Of a stretch of 64,000 nt of DNA, positions 19,514-29,100 are shown piece by piece. Below the pieces are notes generated by a model, which saw only the letters and a list, made by a program, of their open reading frames with translations, made no database searches and was not told the origin of the DNA. The position numbers and the translations under genes are program-made. The stretch comes from JBCBEX01 sp038528235 (GTDB lineage Bacteria > Bacteroidota > Rhodothermia > Rhodothermales > Rubricoccaceae). The stretch's first letter is position 1. The number at the start of each line of letters is the position of its first letter. The DNA lies in contig JBCBEX010000012.1 of NCBI GenBank assembly GCA_038528235.1, forward strand, positions 1 to 64,000, written 5' to 3'.

Positions 19514-21196
19514 ATGCGCGCGTGTCTCTCGCAGACCATCGTCTCCTGTCTTCGACCTCATCATGCTTGGCGCGCGACCTTCCTTCTGGTTGGCCTCGCC
19601 CTTCTGAGCGCGACCTTGCTGGCGCCCTCCGCCGACGCCCAGCAACGCCCAGGTAACTCGCTCTACCTCCAGGCTCGAGTAGGTTTGTCGCTCTATCAAG
19701 GGGACCTCGACAACAACCCTGAAAGCCGCCTCTTTGGCTCCTACACGCTGCAACGCGACAACCGGGATATCGAGTACGAGGGCTATTTCCCAAACGCAAG
19801 CCTAGGCGGCGGCTTTGAGATCGGCTATCAGTGGCGTCCTGAGTTGGCCGTGGGAGTCGCCTATCACTTCGGGCGCTACGACGCGATGCGCACCGCCCCG
19901 TCGCCCGTCAACCCTGCCGACCTCGTCGCCTTCAACAGTACGGCCGATGTCCATGAGGCACAGCTGCGCTTGCGCTACACCCTCTTTCCGCAAGCCCGCA
20001 TCTCCCCGTTCACCACGCTCGGAGCAGCCGTAGCGCTCCGCTCGCCGGCCACCGTTGACGACGACGGCGATGTAGGCTGGGCCCCCCTGCTCGGGGCTGG
20101 CCTCGACATCAAGCTGACGCCGCGCTTCGCGCTCATCGCCGACCTCGACGTTCGCCTCTTCTTCCCGGATGCCGCCCTCGACGGAGCCAACTTTGGCTTC
20201 AATCCGGGACGCATTCGTCCCGCATCGGCCTCGCGCGACGACAACGCCGACTTCGATGTGCTCAGCCACATCGGCCTTGGGCTACGCTACACCTTCAAGT
20301 CGCCGGTCATCCCCGTCGATGTCACCATCACCGGGCCGGACACGCTCTTCGTGAACGAACTCGGCACGTTCACCGGCGACTACAACCGCGACGCCACGCC
20401 GCCGCTCGACTTTGCGTTCGACCTCGGCGACGGCACGCTGGATGCCGACGTGCTGCGCACGAGCCACGCCTATCCGCAACCAGGTACCTACACCGTCAGC
20501 TTCACGGGGACGGGCCCGATCAACTCCGACGTGGCCAGCAAGCCCGTGGTCGTGGTTGAGCGCCCGACCCAGGCTCCTGTGCTCGCCGACTGTTCCACGT
20601 TGCCTCGGGAAGCCGTGCTTCTTGGCGAGGCGGTGCGCTTCTTCGCCCAGGTGCAAGGGACGGAGCCGTTGAGCTACAGCTACGACTTTGGCGACGGCAC
20701 TACGTCGGCACAGCCGAGCCCGTCGCACACCTACGCCGCCGCAGGCGTCTACACGGCTACGCTCACGGTGACCAACGTAGCGGGCAGCGCGACGTGCACC
20801 TTCCAGATCATCGTCACCGACCCCTTCTGCGACGAGGTGAGCGAGCTCAACACGGTCTTCTACGACTATGAGTCGTTCGCGCTCACTGCGGCGGGGCGCA
20901 CGAGGCTCGACGAGAACCTCGACGTGCTGCGCCGCTGCCCGGACCTCTGCGTGCTGATCGTAGGCTATGCCGACGACCAGGAGCGCAACCCGCTCAACCT
21001 CGCCGAGGATCGTGCCGGTGCGGTCGAGCGCTACTACATCGCCAACGGCATCGACCCGGCACGCCTCACCACCGAGGGACGCGGCGTAGCCCCGGATTCG
21101 CGGTCGAAGGAGGATCCGCTGCCGGGCGACCGCAACGCCCGCCGTGCTGAATCCATTCCGGCCGAGTGTACGACGTTCGTCCCGCTCGGCCGCTGA
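19514..21196 (+). CDS. Envelope protein: beta-barrel + 2 PKD + OmpA domain, paralogue 3
   Basis: A 560-residue paralogue, the most divergent of the three. The signal segment runs to PSADAQQ (about residue 43) after a longer N-region. The barrel includes GGFEIGYQWRPELAVGVAY and LGLRYTFKSPVIPVD; the two PKD-like domains carry DLGDGTLD and DFGDGTTS turns; the OmpA domain has YDYESFALT, DQERNPLNLAEDRAG and the family-specific RSKEDPLPGDRNARRAES end. ATG 19514 gives a good signal peptide; an earlier ATG at 19454 cannot be ruled out. Expected location: outer membrane, with the C-terminal domain on peptidoglycan. Confidence 0.88.
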   Translation: MRACLSQTIVSCLRPHHAWRATFLLVGLALLSATLLAPSADAQQRPGNSLYLQARVGLSLYQGDLDNNPESRLFGSYTLQRDNRDIEYEGYFPNASLGGGFEIGYQWRPELAVGVAYHFGRYDAMRTAPSPVNPADLVAFNSTADVHEAQLRLRYTLFPQARISPFTTLGAAVALRSPATVDDDGDVGWAPLLGAGLDIKLTPRFALIADLDVRLFFPDAALDGANFGFNPGRIRPASASRDDNADFDVLSHIGLGLRYTFKSPVIPVDVTITGPDTLFVNELGTFTGDYNRDATPPLDFAFDLGDGTLDADVLRTSHAYPQPGTYTVSFTGTGPINSDVASKPVVVVERPTQAPVLADCSTLPREAVLLGEAVRFFAQVQGTEPLSYSYDFGDGTTSAQPSPSHTYAAAGVYTATLTVTNVAGSATCTFQIIVTDPFCDEVSELNTVFYDYESFALTAAGRTRLDENLDVLRRCPDLCVLIVGYADDQERNPLNLAEDRAGAVERYYIANGIDPARLTTEGRGVAPDSRSKEDPLPGDRNARRAESIPAECTTFVPLGR

Positions 21197-21328
21197 GCCC
21201 GCCGCGCTGAACTTTCCGGCGCGCCTGCGCGTCTTAGACTTACTGGCGGCCGCCGAGCCGACGGCTGCCTACCCGGCGGTGTGTCCCACGGGATGCATCG
21301 CCGGTACTGTTTTCACCTACCGCCCCCC

Positions 21329-22342
21329 ATGCCAGGCTTCGACCTCGCCGCCCAACGTCGCGTAGCGCGCGCGCTCAAGGACGAGGCCCACCAGCTCGGC
21401 TTCGATGCCTGCGGCATTGCCGAGGCCGTCCGCCTGGACGACGAGGCCCGGCAGCTCGAAGCCTGGCTCACCCAAGGCCGCCACGGCTCGATGCGGTGGA
21501 TGGAAAACCACTTCGAGAAGCGCGTCGACCCCCGCGAACTCGTGCCCGGCGCACGCTCGGTGATCTCGCTTCTGTCGAACTACTACCAGCCCATCGAGCC
21601 GCCCCGTGAGCTAGACGCACAGGAACGCTACGGCGACGAAGCGCGCGGCAAGATCAGCCGGTATGCCTGGGGCGAAGACTATCACGTCGTCCTCAAGGAG
21701 AAGCTCTACGCGCTCTACAACTGGCTCGATGAGCGGTGCGGAGGTATCAGCGGGCGCGCCTTCGTGGACTCGGCTCCCGTTCTGGACAAGGTGTGGGCGT
21801 CGCGCGCTGGCCTCGGGTGGCAGGGCAAGCACACCAACCTGATCAACCGCTCGCTCGGCTCGTTTTTCTTCATTGGCGAGTTGATCGTGGACGTGCCGCT
21901 GCCTGCTGACGGCCCAACCCCTGACTACTGCGGACGCTGCACGCGCTGCCTCGATGCCTGCCCCACGGGTGCGCTCGATGCCCCCTACCAAATCGACGCG
22001 ACGCGCTGCATTTCCTACTGGACCATCGAACATCGCGGCCCAGAGTTTCCACTGGAGGTGGCCCAGGACTTCGGGACGTGGCTCTTCGGCTGCGACATCT
22101 GCCAGGACGTGTGCCCCTGGAACAAGTTCAAACGGCCCACGACCGAGCCGCGCTTCCTGCCGCGCGACGACGTCACCGACACGGAGTTGCGCGAATGGGT
22201 CGAACTCGACCTCGACGCCTACCGCAAGCGCTTTAAGGGCACCCCAGTGAAACGCGCCAAGTTCGAGGGCTTCCAGCGCAACGTCCGGCACGCGCTCGAC
22301 AACGCGCTCCGCCACCGCGAACACAGCGACAGGTCTGGATGA
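21329..22342 (+). CDS. queG: Epoxyqueuosine reductase QueG
   Basis: A 337-residue cobalamin- and Fe-S-dependent enzyme that performs the last step of queuosine synthesis in tRNA (epoxyqueuosine to queuosine). Two [4Fe-4S] sites are visible: Cys201, Cys204, Cys207, Cys211 (CGRCTRCLDAC) and Cys255, Cys258, Cys262 (CDICQDVC). The catalytic-acid region FVDSAPVLDK carries Asp147, and GWQGKHTNLINRSLGSFFFIGE is a family hallmark. Length is in the normal range, without the C-terminal HEAT repeat of some versions. Substrate tRNAs are those with GUN anticodons. The start at 21329 is chosen since the preceding in-frame codons lack conservation. Confidence 0.96.
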   Translation: MPGFDLAAQRRVARALKDEAHQLGFDACGIAEAVRLDDEARQLEAWLTQGRHGSMRWMENHFEKRVDPRELVPGARSVISLLSNYYQPIEPPRELDAQERYGDEARGKISRYAWGEDYHVVLKEKLYALYNWLDERCGGISGRAFVDSAPVLDKVWASRAGLGWQGKHTNLINRSLGSFFFIGELIVDVPLPADGPTPDYCGRCTRCLDACPTGALDAPYQIDATRCISYWTIEHRGPEFPLEVAQDFGTWLFGCDICQDVCPWNKFKRPTTEPRFLPRDDVTDTELREWVELDLDAYRKRFKGTPVKRAKFEGFQRNVRHALDNALRHREHSDRSG

Positions 22343-22365
22343 CACCCCGGTGCGCGTAGCGTTCG

Positions 22366-22989
22366 TCAATGCTCACGCGCGCCGCCTGGATACGGAAACG
22401 CCTCGGTCCCCTGGATCTCGGCATAGCGGCCTGGTGAGAGATAGGCCAGGAGGGGCGACGTGCGAAGCAGCGTCCAGTCGTCAATGGGGTGCCCATCGAC
22501 ATCGTGACCACGCAGCGCGTCCTCGGCCACCCGCGCAGCAACCACGCGGCCTGCGATGAGACTATTCGCCCCAAAGCCGTCCACCACGCGCTCGAGTTCG
22601 CATTCGAGCATGAGGTAGGCGTCCTCCAGAAAGCGGCCCTCGATGACCTCGGCGGGGACAGTCCGCAAGACATCCAGGCTCGGCTTGCGCCCGGCATGAT
22701 CGCACCGTTCGGCGGCTCCGAGTGCGGCGTGGAGGACCTGGCTCGGGCGGGGGAAGCTCACGGTGAACGCCCCGTAATGCTTCGCGTTGTGATAGGTCGC
22801 GTGGCGAGGCGTGCACGCGAAGCCGAAGTAGTTCTCCCACCCCAGCGGCATGGCCATGTGCTTCGGCGCAAAGTCGTAGCGGTTGGCCTCCTGCGTGCCA
22901 ATCACCACGAGCGGCGCTACGGTGAAGAATCGAGGCCAGATAGCCGCATCGAGGTCGAGTGCAACGTAGGCGTGCGTGTCTGTAGGCAT
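22366..22989 (-). CDS. Flavin reductase-like FMN-binding split-barrel protein
   Basis: A 207-residue protein with the split-barrel flavoprotein pattern: VVIGTQEANRYDFAPKHMAMPLGWENYFGFACTP near the start, then the HYGAFTVSFP stretch and DAYLMLECELERVVDGFGANSLIAGRVV in the middle. These resemble flavin reductase-domain (FlaRed) proteins that reduce or bind FMN. It converges on queG, with only 23 bases between the stop codons. The start at 22989 removes a Gly/Arg-rich lead. The substrate and physiological partner are unknown. Confidence 0.85.
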   Translation of the reverse strand: MPTDTHAYVALDLDAAIWPRFFTVAPLVVIGTQEANRYDFAPKHMAMPLGWENYFGFACTPRHATYHNAKHYGAFTVSFPRPSQVLHAALGAAERCDHAGRKPSLDVLRTVPAEVIEGRFLEDAYLMLECELERVVDGFGANSLIAGRVVAARVAEDALRGHDVDGHPIDDWTLLRTSPLLAYLSPGRYAEIQGTEAFPYPGGAREH

Positions 22990-23144
22990 GCGTCGAGGGC
23001 GCTGAGCGAGACGGTCCAACAACCTCGGCTGCGACCGGCTACCGCACTGCCTGGGTCTCCCTCGTCTGCCTGTGGGGCCAACTCTCACAACCAGGCTGCA
23101 ACGACCGACCAGCTTCCCTGCTGACCCGTTCGCGCTCGCGCCGA

Positions 23145-26100
23145 TCAGTTCCCCGAGAACGAGATCCGGAAGTTGAACCCGCCGTTGAGCGTCGAGGTGC
23201 TCGGGATGCGGCTCCCCTCGCTCTCTAGTGACGTGTACCGCACGAACACGTCGGCGGTGACCTGGCTCGAGATCGTGTAGGAGACGCGCGGCTCCAAGGT
23301 GAGACGCGTCGATGCCTCGGGCGTCTGCGGGCTGCGCGGCGCCCCAGCAATCGTGTCCAGGAAGTCCTGCCGGAAGTTGAGGCGCTGGTCGCTGTTGTTC
23401 GCCGTCGAGAAGGTGAGCGACATCCGGACGTTGTTGTTGATCCGGCGGCGGTTGACGAACGGGAGCGGGATGCGCAGGCCAGTCTTCGAGAAGCTCAGGC
23501 GAACCGAGACTTCATCCGTCGTACTCTCGGACACGTTCGCACCCGCAACGCTGAGCGAGAGGGCTCGGCTCTGGGTGAAGTTCACGTCGGCTTGGATGCC
23601 GCCCCGGAACGTCATGTTGAAGCCGATGAGCGGCTGGAAACGCTCGTTGAGCCGGACGTTCTGCGACTGGCGTGCGTCGACCGGGACCTGGAACGATTGG
23701 CCCCCGATGGTCTCGTTCTCGAAGCTGCCGCCCTCCGCGAAGGCGAGCGCGTCCGAGCGATAGTCCAGATCGTAGGTGGCCGAGTAGCCGTGGCGCACCG
23801 TCATTTGGGTGGTGAGCAGGCGGAAGAGCGGCCAGTTGCTGAGGCCGTTGTAGGTCACCGACCAGTTCGGCAGCGGCAGCGCGAAGAAGCTGTTCGGCCC
23901 GAAGCTGCCCAGGCTGCTCGTGAACGCGCCCCGGAAGTCGTCGGCGAGGCCGTTGTTGCTGAGCGCCGTCGTGAACGGATCGCCGTTCTCGGTGACGAGC
24001 CCTGCGGCCAGATCGGCGAGGTAGCGGTCGCGGTGGACTTCGAGGAAGCGATCGTAGGAGCCGCCGAGCGCCCAGACCGTCGCGGAGCCGCCGCCGTTCT
24101 CGATGGGCGGCGCCTCGTCTACGCTGCCGCCGTCCTCCGTGGGGATGAACGAGAACGTCGTGGAGCGGTCCCAGCCGAGGTTCCAGTTCAAGTCCACACG
24201 TAGGCTACGCGTCAGTTCAAGGCTCGTGCGCGTCTGGATCTCGTTGGTGCGCGCCACGATGTCGTCGACCTGGAGATTGCCGACGATGGCCGGGTCGAAG
24301 ATGGTGCGGCGCGGGCGGTCTTCGAGGCCCAGGCGGTAGGCCAGCGACGGCCCCTCGCCGGTGATCGCGTCGAAGAGGTTGTAGGCGCTCCCATCGACCG
24401 CACCGGATCGCGTAGTGCGACCACCATTGTACGTCGTCGTGAGGTCGCTGATGCCCGTCACGGCGAGGAAGAGCTGGCGGCCGATCGAGAGCGGCGACGG
24501 AGGCCCCACACGCTCGGGCACCTCCAGTTCGGCACGCTCCTCCTCGGTGAGCTCTTCGCCCCGCTCCTCCGCTTCCTCCTCAGCCTCGGAGAGCCGTGCC
24601 TGGGCCGCCTCACGGGCAGAGCGTCGTCGTCGCCGGTCGTTCCGGTAGGTCTCCTCGGCATCCTCGATGCGGCGATAGAACCCGAACTCGCGCAGCAAGT
24701 CGCGGGGGCTGAGCGTCAGGCCGGTGCGCAGGTTGAGCGTGTTCGAGATGGAGGCCAAACGCAGGTCGGGGGCGGTGTCTTCGAAGCCGGAGAGCGGCTG
24801 GAAGGTCCACTGGAAGCCCGACGAGTAGGAGATGGCCTGCGGCCGGATCCACCGGACGCCCTGGAAACGGGGCGTGAGCGTGGTGGTGAAGTTCTGCGCG
24901 TAGGTGTCCGTCTGGATGTCGCGCTGCCCGCTGAAGACGTCACCCACGACACCGAACACGGGGATCACGTCGAGGCGCTCCGTGGTGAAGGTCCGGAAGC
25001 CATTCAGGCCGAGCGAGTCAGCCGTGAACGTCGGGTCGATCTGTGGGGCGACCTCGTCGATCGTCTGGCCTAGGAACTCGCCCACGGGCGCCCCAGTCGA
25101 GTCGATCACGAAGGTGTCGTTGGTGCGGTCGGCCCCGATCGCGCTCAGCACTTGGTTGAGGTTGGAGCCGTAGGTAAGCGCGAGGAAGTTGAACGGGCTG
25201 TAGGCGAGGTCGAAAGAGCGCCGGTGCGTGAAGGTGTGGTTTTCGCGGATGGCGTTGCGATAGCGCTCAGGGACTGCCGCGATCTCGTCGCTGATCGAAA
25301 TAGGCGCCCGCTGTTGGTTCTCAGCGACGGTGCGGCTCGCATCGGCGTTGAACGACACCGACGACGGCAAGAGGTTGAGTTGGAGCCGAGCCAGCAGTCC
25401 CAGGATCGGGGTGTCGTCGAGCAGCCAGAAGGGCCGGATGGTCTTCACGCCCGGCGGCCGCAGGCTGTAGCGCATCGACGCCGACCAACTGCTGCTGTTG
25501 TTGAACTGCTCAGAAGGGCTGCGCCGCTCCGACCACGTGTTCGAATACGACAGGGCCAGCCCGTCGATGGTATAGCGCAGCCACGGCGACCGCGAGCCGC
25601 GCTTCGAGAACGGCACCGACACCGTGCGCGTGAAGCTCGCCGTCTCAGACTCCTCGCGATAGAGCGCCACCAGGGAGTCTTGCTGCGTGGCCGAGAGGTT
25701 CGGGTCGTTCTGGGCCTGCTCGATGAGGTCGTCGAGCCGGATATCGCCACCGCGCCGCGGGGAGAAGCGCGGCGTGGATGTGCGCTGCTGCACCGAGACC
25801 GTCACCGGCAACTGCACGCCGAGGCGCTCCGGCAGCAGCTTGTGCGCGTTGACGGTCGTGTTGAGCGTGTAGGCCTGCTGGTCGGTGAACGTGCGGTCGC
25901 CGAGGCCGCTGGACAGATCCCCGAAGGCGTCGGTCTGGCGCTCAATGCGCCCGCGCACCGTGGCGAGATCGGCGAGTTGGAGCGAGGCGGTTGCATACGC
26001 GCTCCAGCCGGGCTCTTCGTCATAGCCCGCCACCCGGAGTTCGTTGAACCACACCTCCGGGTTGAGGGTGTTGTCGCTCACGTTGCGGATCCCGAGCACG

Positions 26101-29100
26101 ATGGTCGAGATGCTCTCGATCGAAGGGTTGCCGCGGATGAAGATGCGGGCGCCCGGTGGCGCGTCGGGCGGCGGCACCACGCCCGCATACCGCTGCGTGG
26201 GTACGGCGTCGGGCGCGTTGTTGCGCTCCACCTTGAGCTGGTTCAGCGCCGAGAGCACCACATTGAACGAGTTGCGGTCCACCGTTTCTCCGTTGACGAG
26301 CACGCCCGTTTGCCAGATCAGATCGGCGTCGACGACGTTGCCCGGCGCCTCCGGGTCGTACGGGAAGACGGGCTGCTCGATCTCGTAGTAGTCCTCGCTC
26401 TCGTTGGTGCCGAGGCGCAGGAACACCCGAAGGCTGTCGCCCTCCTCACGCTCGAAGCCCTCGCCGTGCACGAACGCGCGGAGGTTGGTGTATTTGGTGA
26501 GGTCGAGTTGGCTGCTGTAGGACCGGAAGATGCCCCGCGAGACGCCCGGCCCGAGGTTCTCGGCGCGGACCACGATGGCCTGCTCCCGCTGCAGGATGAA
26601 GACGCCCTGAGCGTCCTGCGTGCGGCTGATGAGCGCCCCGTTCGGGATCTGATACTGGCTGCGGTTCTCCTCGCTGTTGACCGTGGCGATGAACAGCTGC
26701 GTCTCTTCGGCGGAGGCGGGCGTGCCAGGCTCCACGACGGCCTCGTCGTTGAAGCCGACGAGGTCGGACTTGAGCCACTGGCTGCCCACGAGGTCGAGCG
26801 TAGCAAAGCGCAGCGTGGCCGGGACGCGGTGCCCGTCAGTCCAGAGTCGGAGCGCCTCGATGCGGGAGAAGTCCTCGATGTTGCCGAAGGCGGTCCGCCC
26901 CGTCCGCGAGCGTACCGGGATGCGGATGAGCGTCCACTCCTCGTTGCCGGGGTTGCCGACCCGGTTGATGAAGTAGGGGTTGCAGTTCTGCTGCCCCTCG
27001 ACCTCGCACGGCACGTTGATGACGTTGGGGCCGATCGGGACGGCATAGCGGTAGAACGACTCGGCGCGGTCGAGGCCGAGGTCGCGGTCGATGTCCTCGT
27101 CGTCGGGGAAGGTGGAGTTGCCCTGCCCACCGCCGAGCTGCTGCTGGCTCTCAAAGGCGTTGAGTTCCGTGGCGGCGAAGAAGCGGCTGAAGCGCTCCTG
27201 GACGGTCGCGCCGCCGCCTTCGTAGAACGCGGGGTTGCCGTAGAAGCTGTTGTCTTCGAAGTAGACGAAGTCGTCGCCTGAGGGGTCGATCTCGGCGAGG
27301 GCACGGTCGAGCGGGTTGGCACCGCCGAGCGCCGAGAGGAAGGGCTGGAAGTTCTCGAACGTCTGCTCCGACAGGGCATAGGGCACGCCGCCGTCCTGGT
27401 CCGCCGACGAGCGCAGACCGTCCAGGCCGAGGTCCTCGGTCTGCCGCGCCGCGTCGTCCAGGTCCACGCTGCCCGAGGCGCTACCCGTGGCGAGGCGGCC
27501 GTAGGGGCTGAGGCTCGCGCCTTCCGCGTCGGTTTCCACGAGGCCGTCCTCCGTGTTGAAGCGCCCGTCCGGCAGAATGTCCTCCGAGAGCTGGCCGAGG
27601 TCGATGTAGAGCAGCGCGCCGTCGCTCACCTCGTCGGTCCCGTCTCGGCCGCCGTACGGGGCGATGATGAACTCGACGAACTCGATGTTGTTACGGCCGT
27701 CGAAGTCGTTGTAGCCCTCGGGCAGACGCTGCACGATGCCGCCCCAGACCTCCTCGGGTGCCGCCTGAAAGCTCGACGCAAGCTCCACGTTGTAGTTATA
27801 GGGTCCGCGGCGCGCCGGGTCGATGTAGAGGTCGAGCGGCGTAGCCACGTTGGGCTGGCCGGGGACCTCCTGGCGGTCGGCGAAGATTTCCCGGAGCGGC
27901 ACTTGCCGGGTGGCCGGCGTGGCGCCGAGGCGGTTGACGAGGCCGTTCGAGCTGTAGAGGAACTGCTGGAGCGAGTACCACGATGTGAGGCCGCGCCAGT
28001 TGCTCACGAGCGTCGGGCTCGTCACGTCGAGGCTGCCCAGGTTGGTCACGCTCGCATCGGGGCCGGCACCCGCCGGACCGGCCGCGAGCCGCCACGCGCC
28101 GGCCTGGGTCAGCGAGAACGAGTTCTCGGTCCCCTCGAAGTCGTCGATGAAGGAGATGCCCTGGAGTTCGTCCGGGTTGAAGTCGCGCCCGTTGCCTTGC
28201 AATTCCTCGCGCGACGACTCGAAGGCGAACGTCTCGGGGTGCCCCGGCTGGAAGCGGGCGTATTCGCCCTTGATCTCGAACGAACTCGGGGCCTTCGTCT
28301 GGATGAGCGGCAGCGCGTCGGCGAAGCGGGTCAGCCAGCGCGGCTCTGCGGCGAAGCGCCCGTCGAAGCCGAAGATGGTGTTGTCGATGGGCTCTTCTCC
28401 AATACGGTACTTATCGATGAGCGGACGCTCCGAGAGTCGCATCCAGGTGGCCCCGATGTCGAAGTCCTCGCCGATGGTGTAGTCCGCGCGCAGGCCCAGC
28501 AGCGTCTTGCGCCCGATGGCCGCAAACTGGTTGCGTTCGTAGTCGATGGAGATGTTTTGCCCGGCGGTGAGGAAGGCCTGGTTGATGATGAGCACCTCGC
28601 CCGTGGCATAGTCCACCTGGTAGTCGGTGCCCTCGGTGAGCGGCACGCCGCCCGAAGTGACGCGCACCGAGCCTTCCACAACGGCGAAGCCGAGGCTGTA
28701 GGACTCCTGCACGCTCGACCGGAACGAGCCCACGATCGCGTAGCGGTCGAGCCCAGGGAAGCGCCGCGCGTTCTCCTGCTTCGACGTGTAGAGCGTGTCG
28801 AAGGCGTAGGCGTTGGTGGCCGCCTCGGCGTTGGCGATGTTCGCCTCGCCGGTGAACTGGACGGACAGCGGCTCGCCGTTCAGCGTTCCGTTGCCCTCGA
28901 AGACGTCGCGGAGGCGCGCGCCGAACGGCTCTAGGAACGGGAAGATGACGCGCCCGTTGCCCGCGTTGATCGTGAGGCCGTTCACGAAGTCGAACTCCGC
29001 GTTGGGCTGCGGCGTGCTGCCGTCGTTGTCCAGGCGGTCGAGGCCGAGCGTGGTGAGGATGGTGCGCTGCTGACCGACGGTGACCCCCGGCAGCGTCTCC

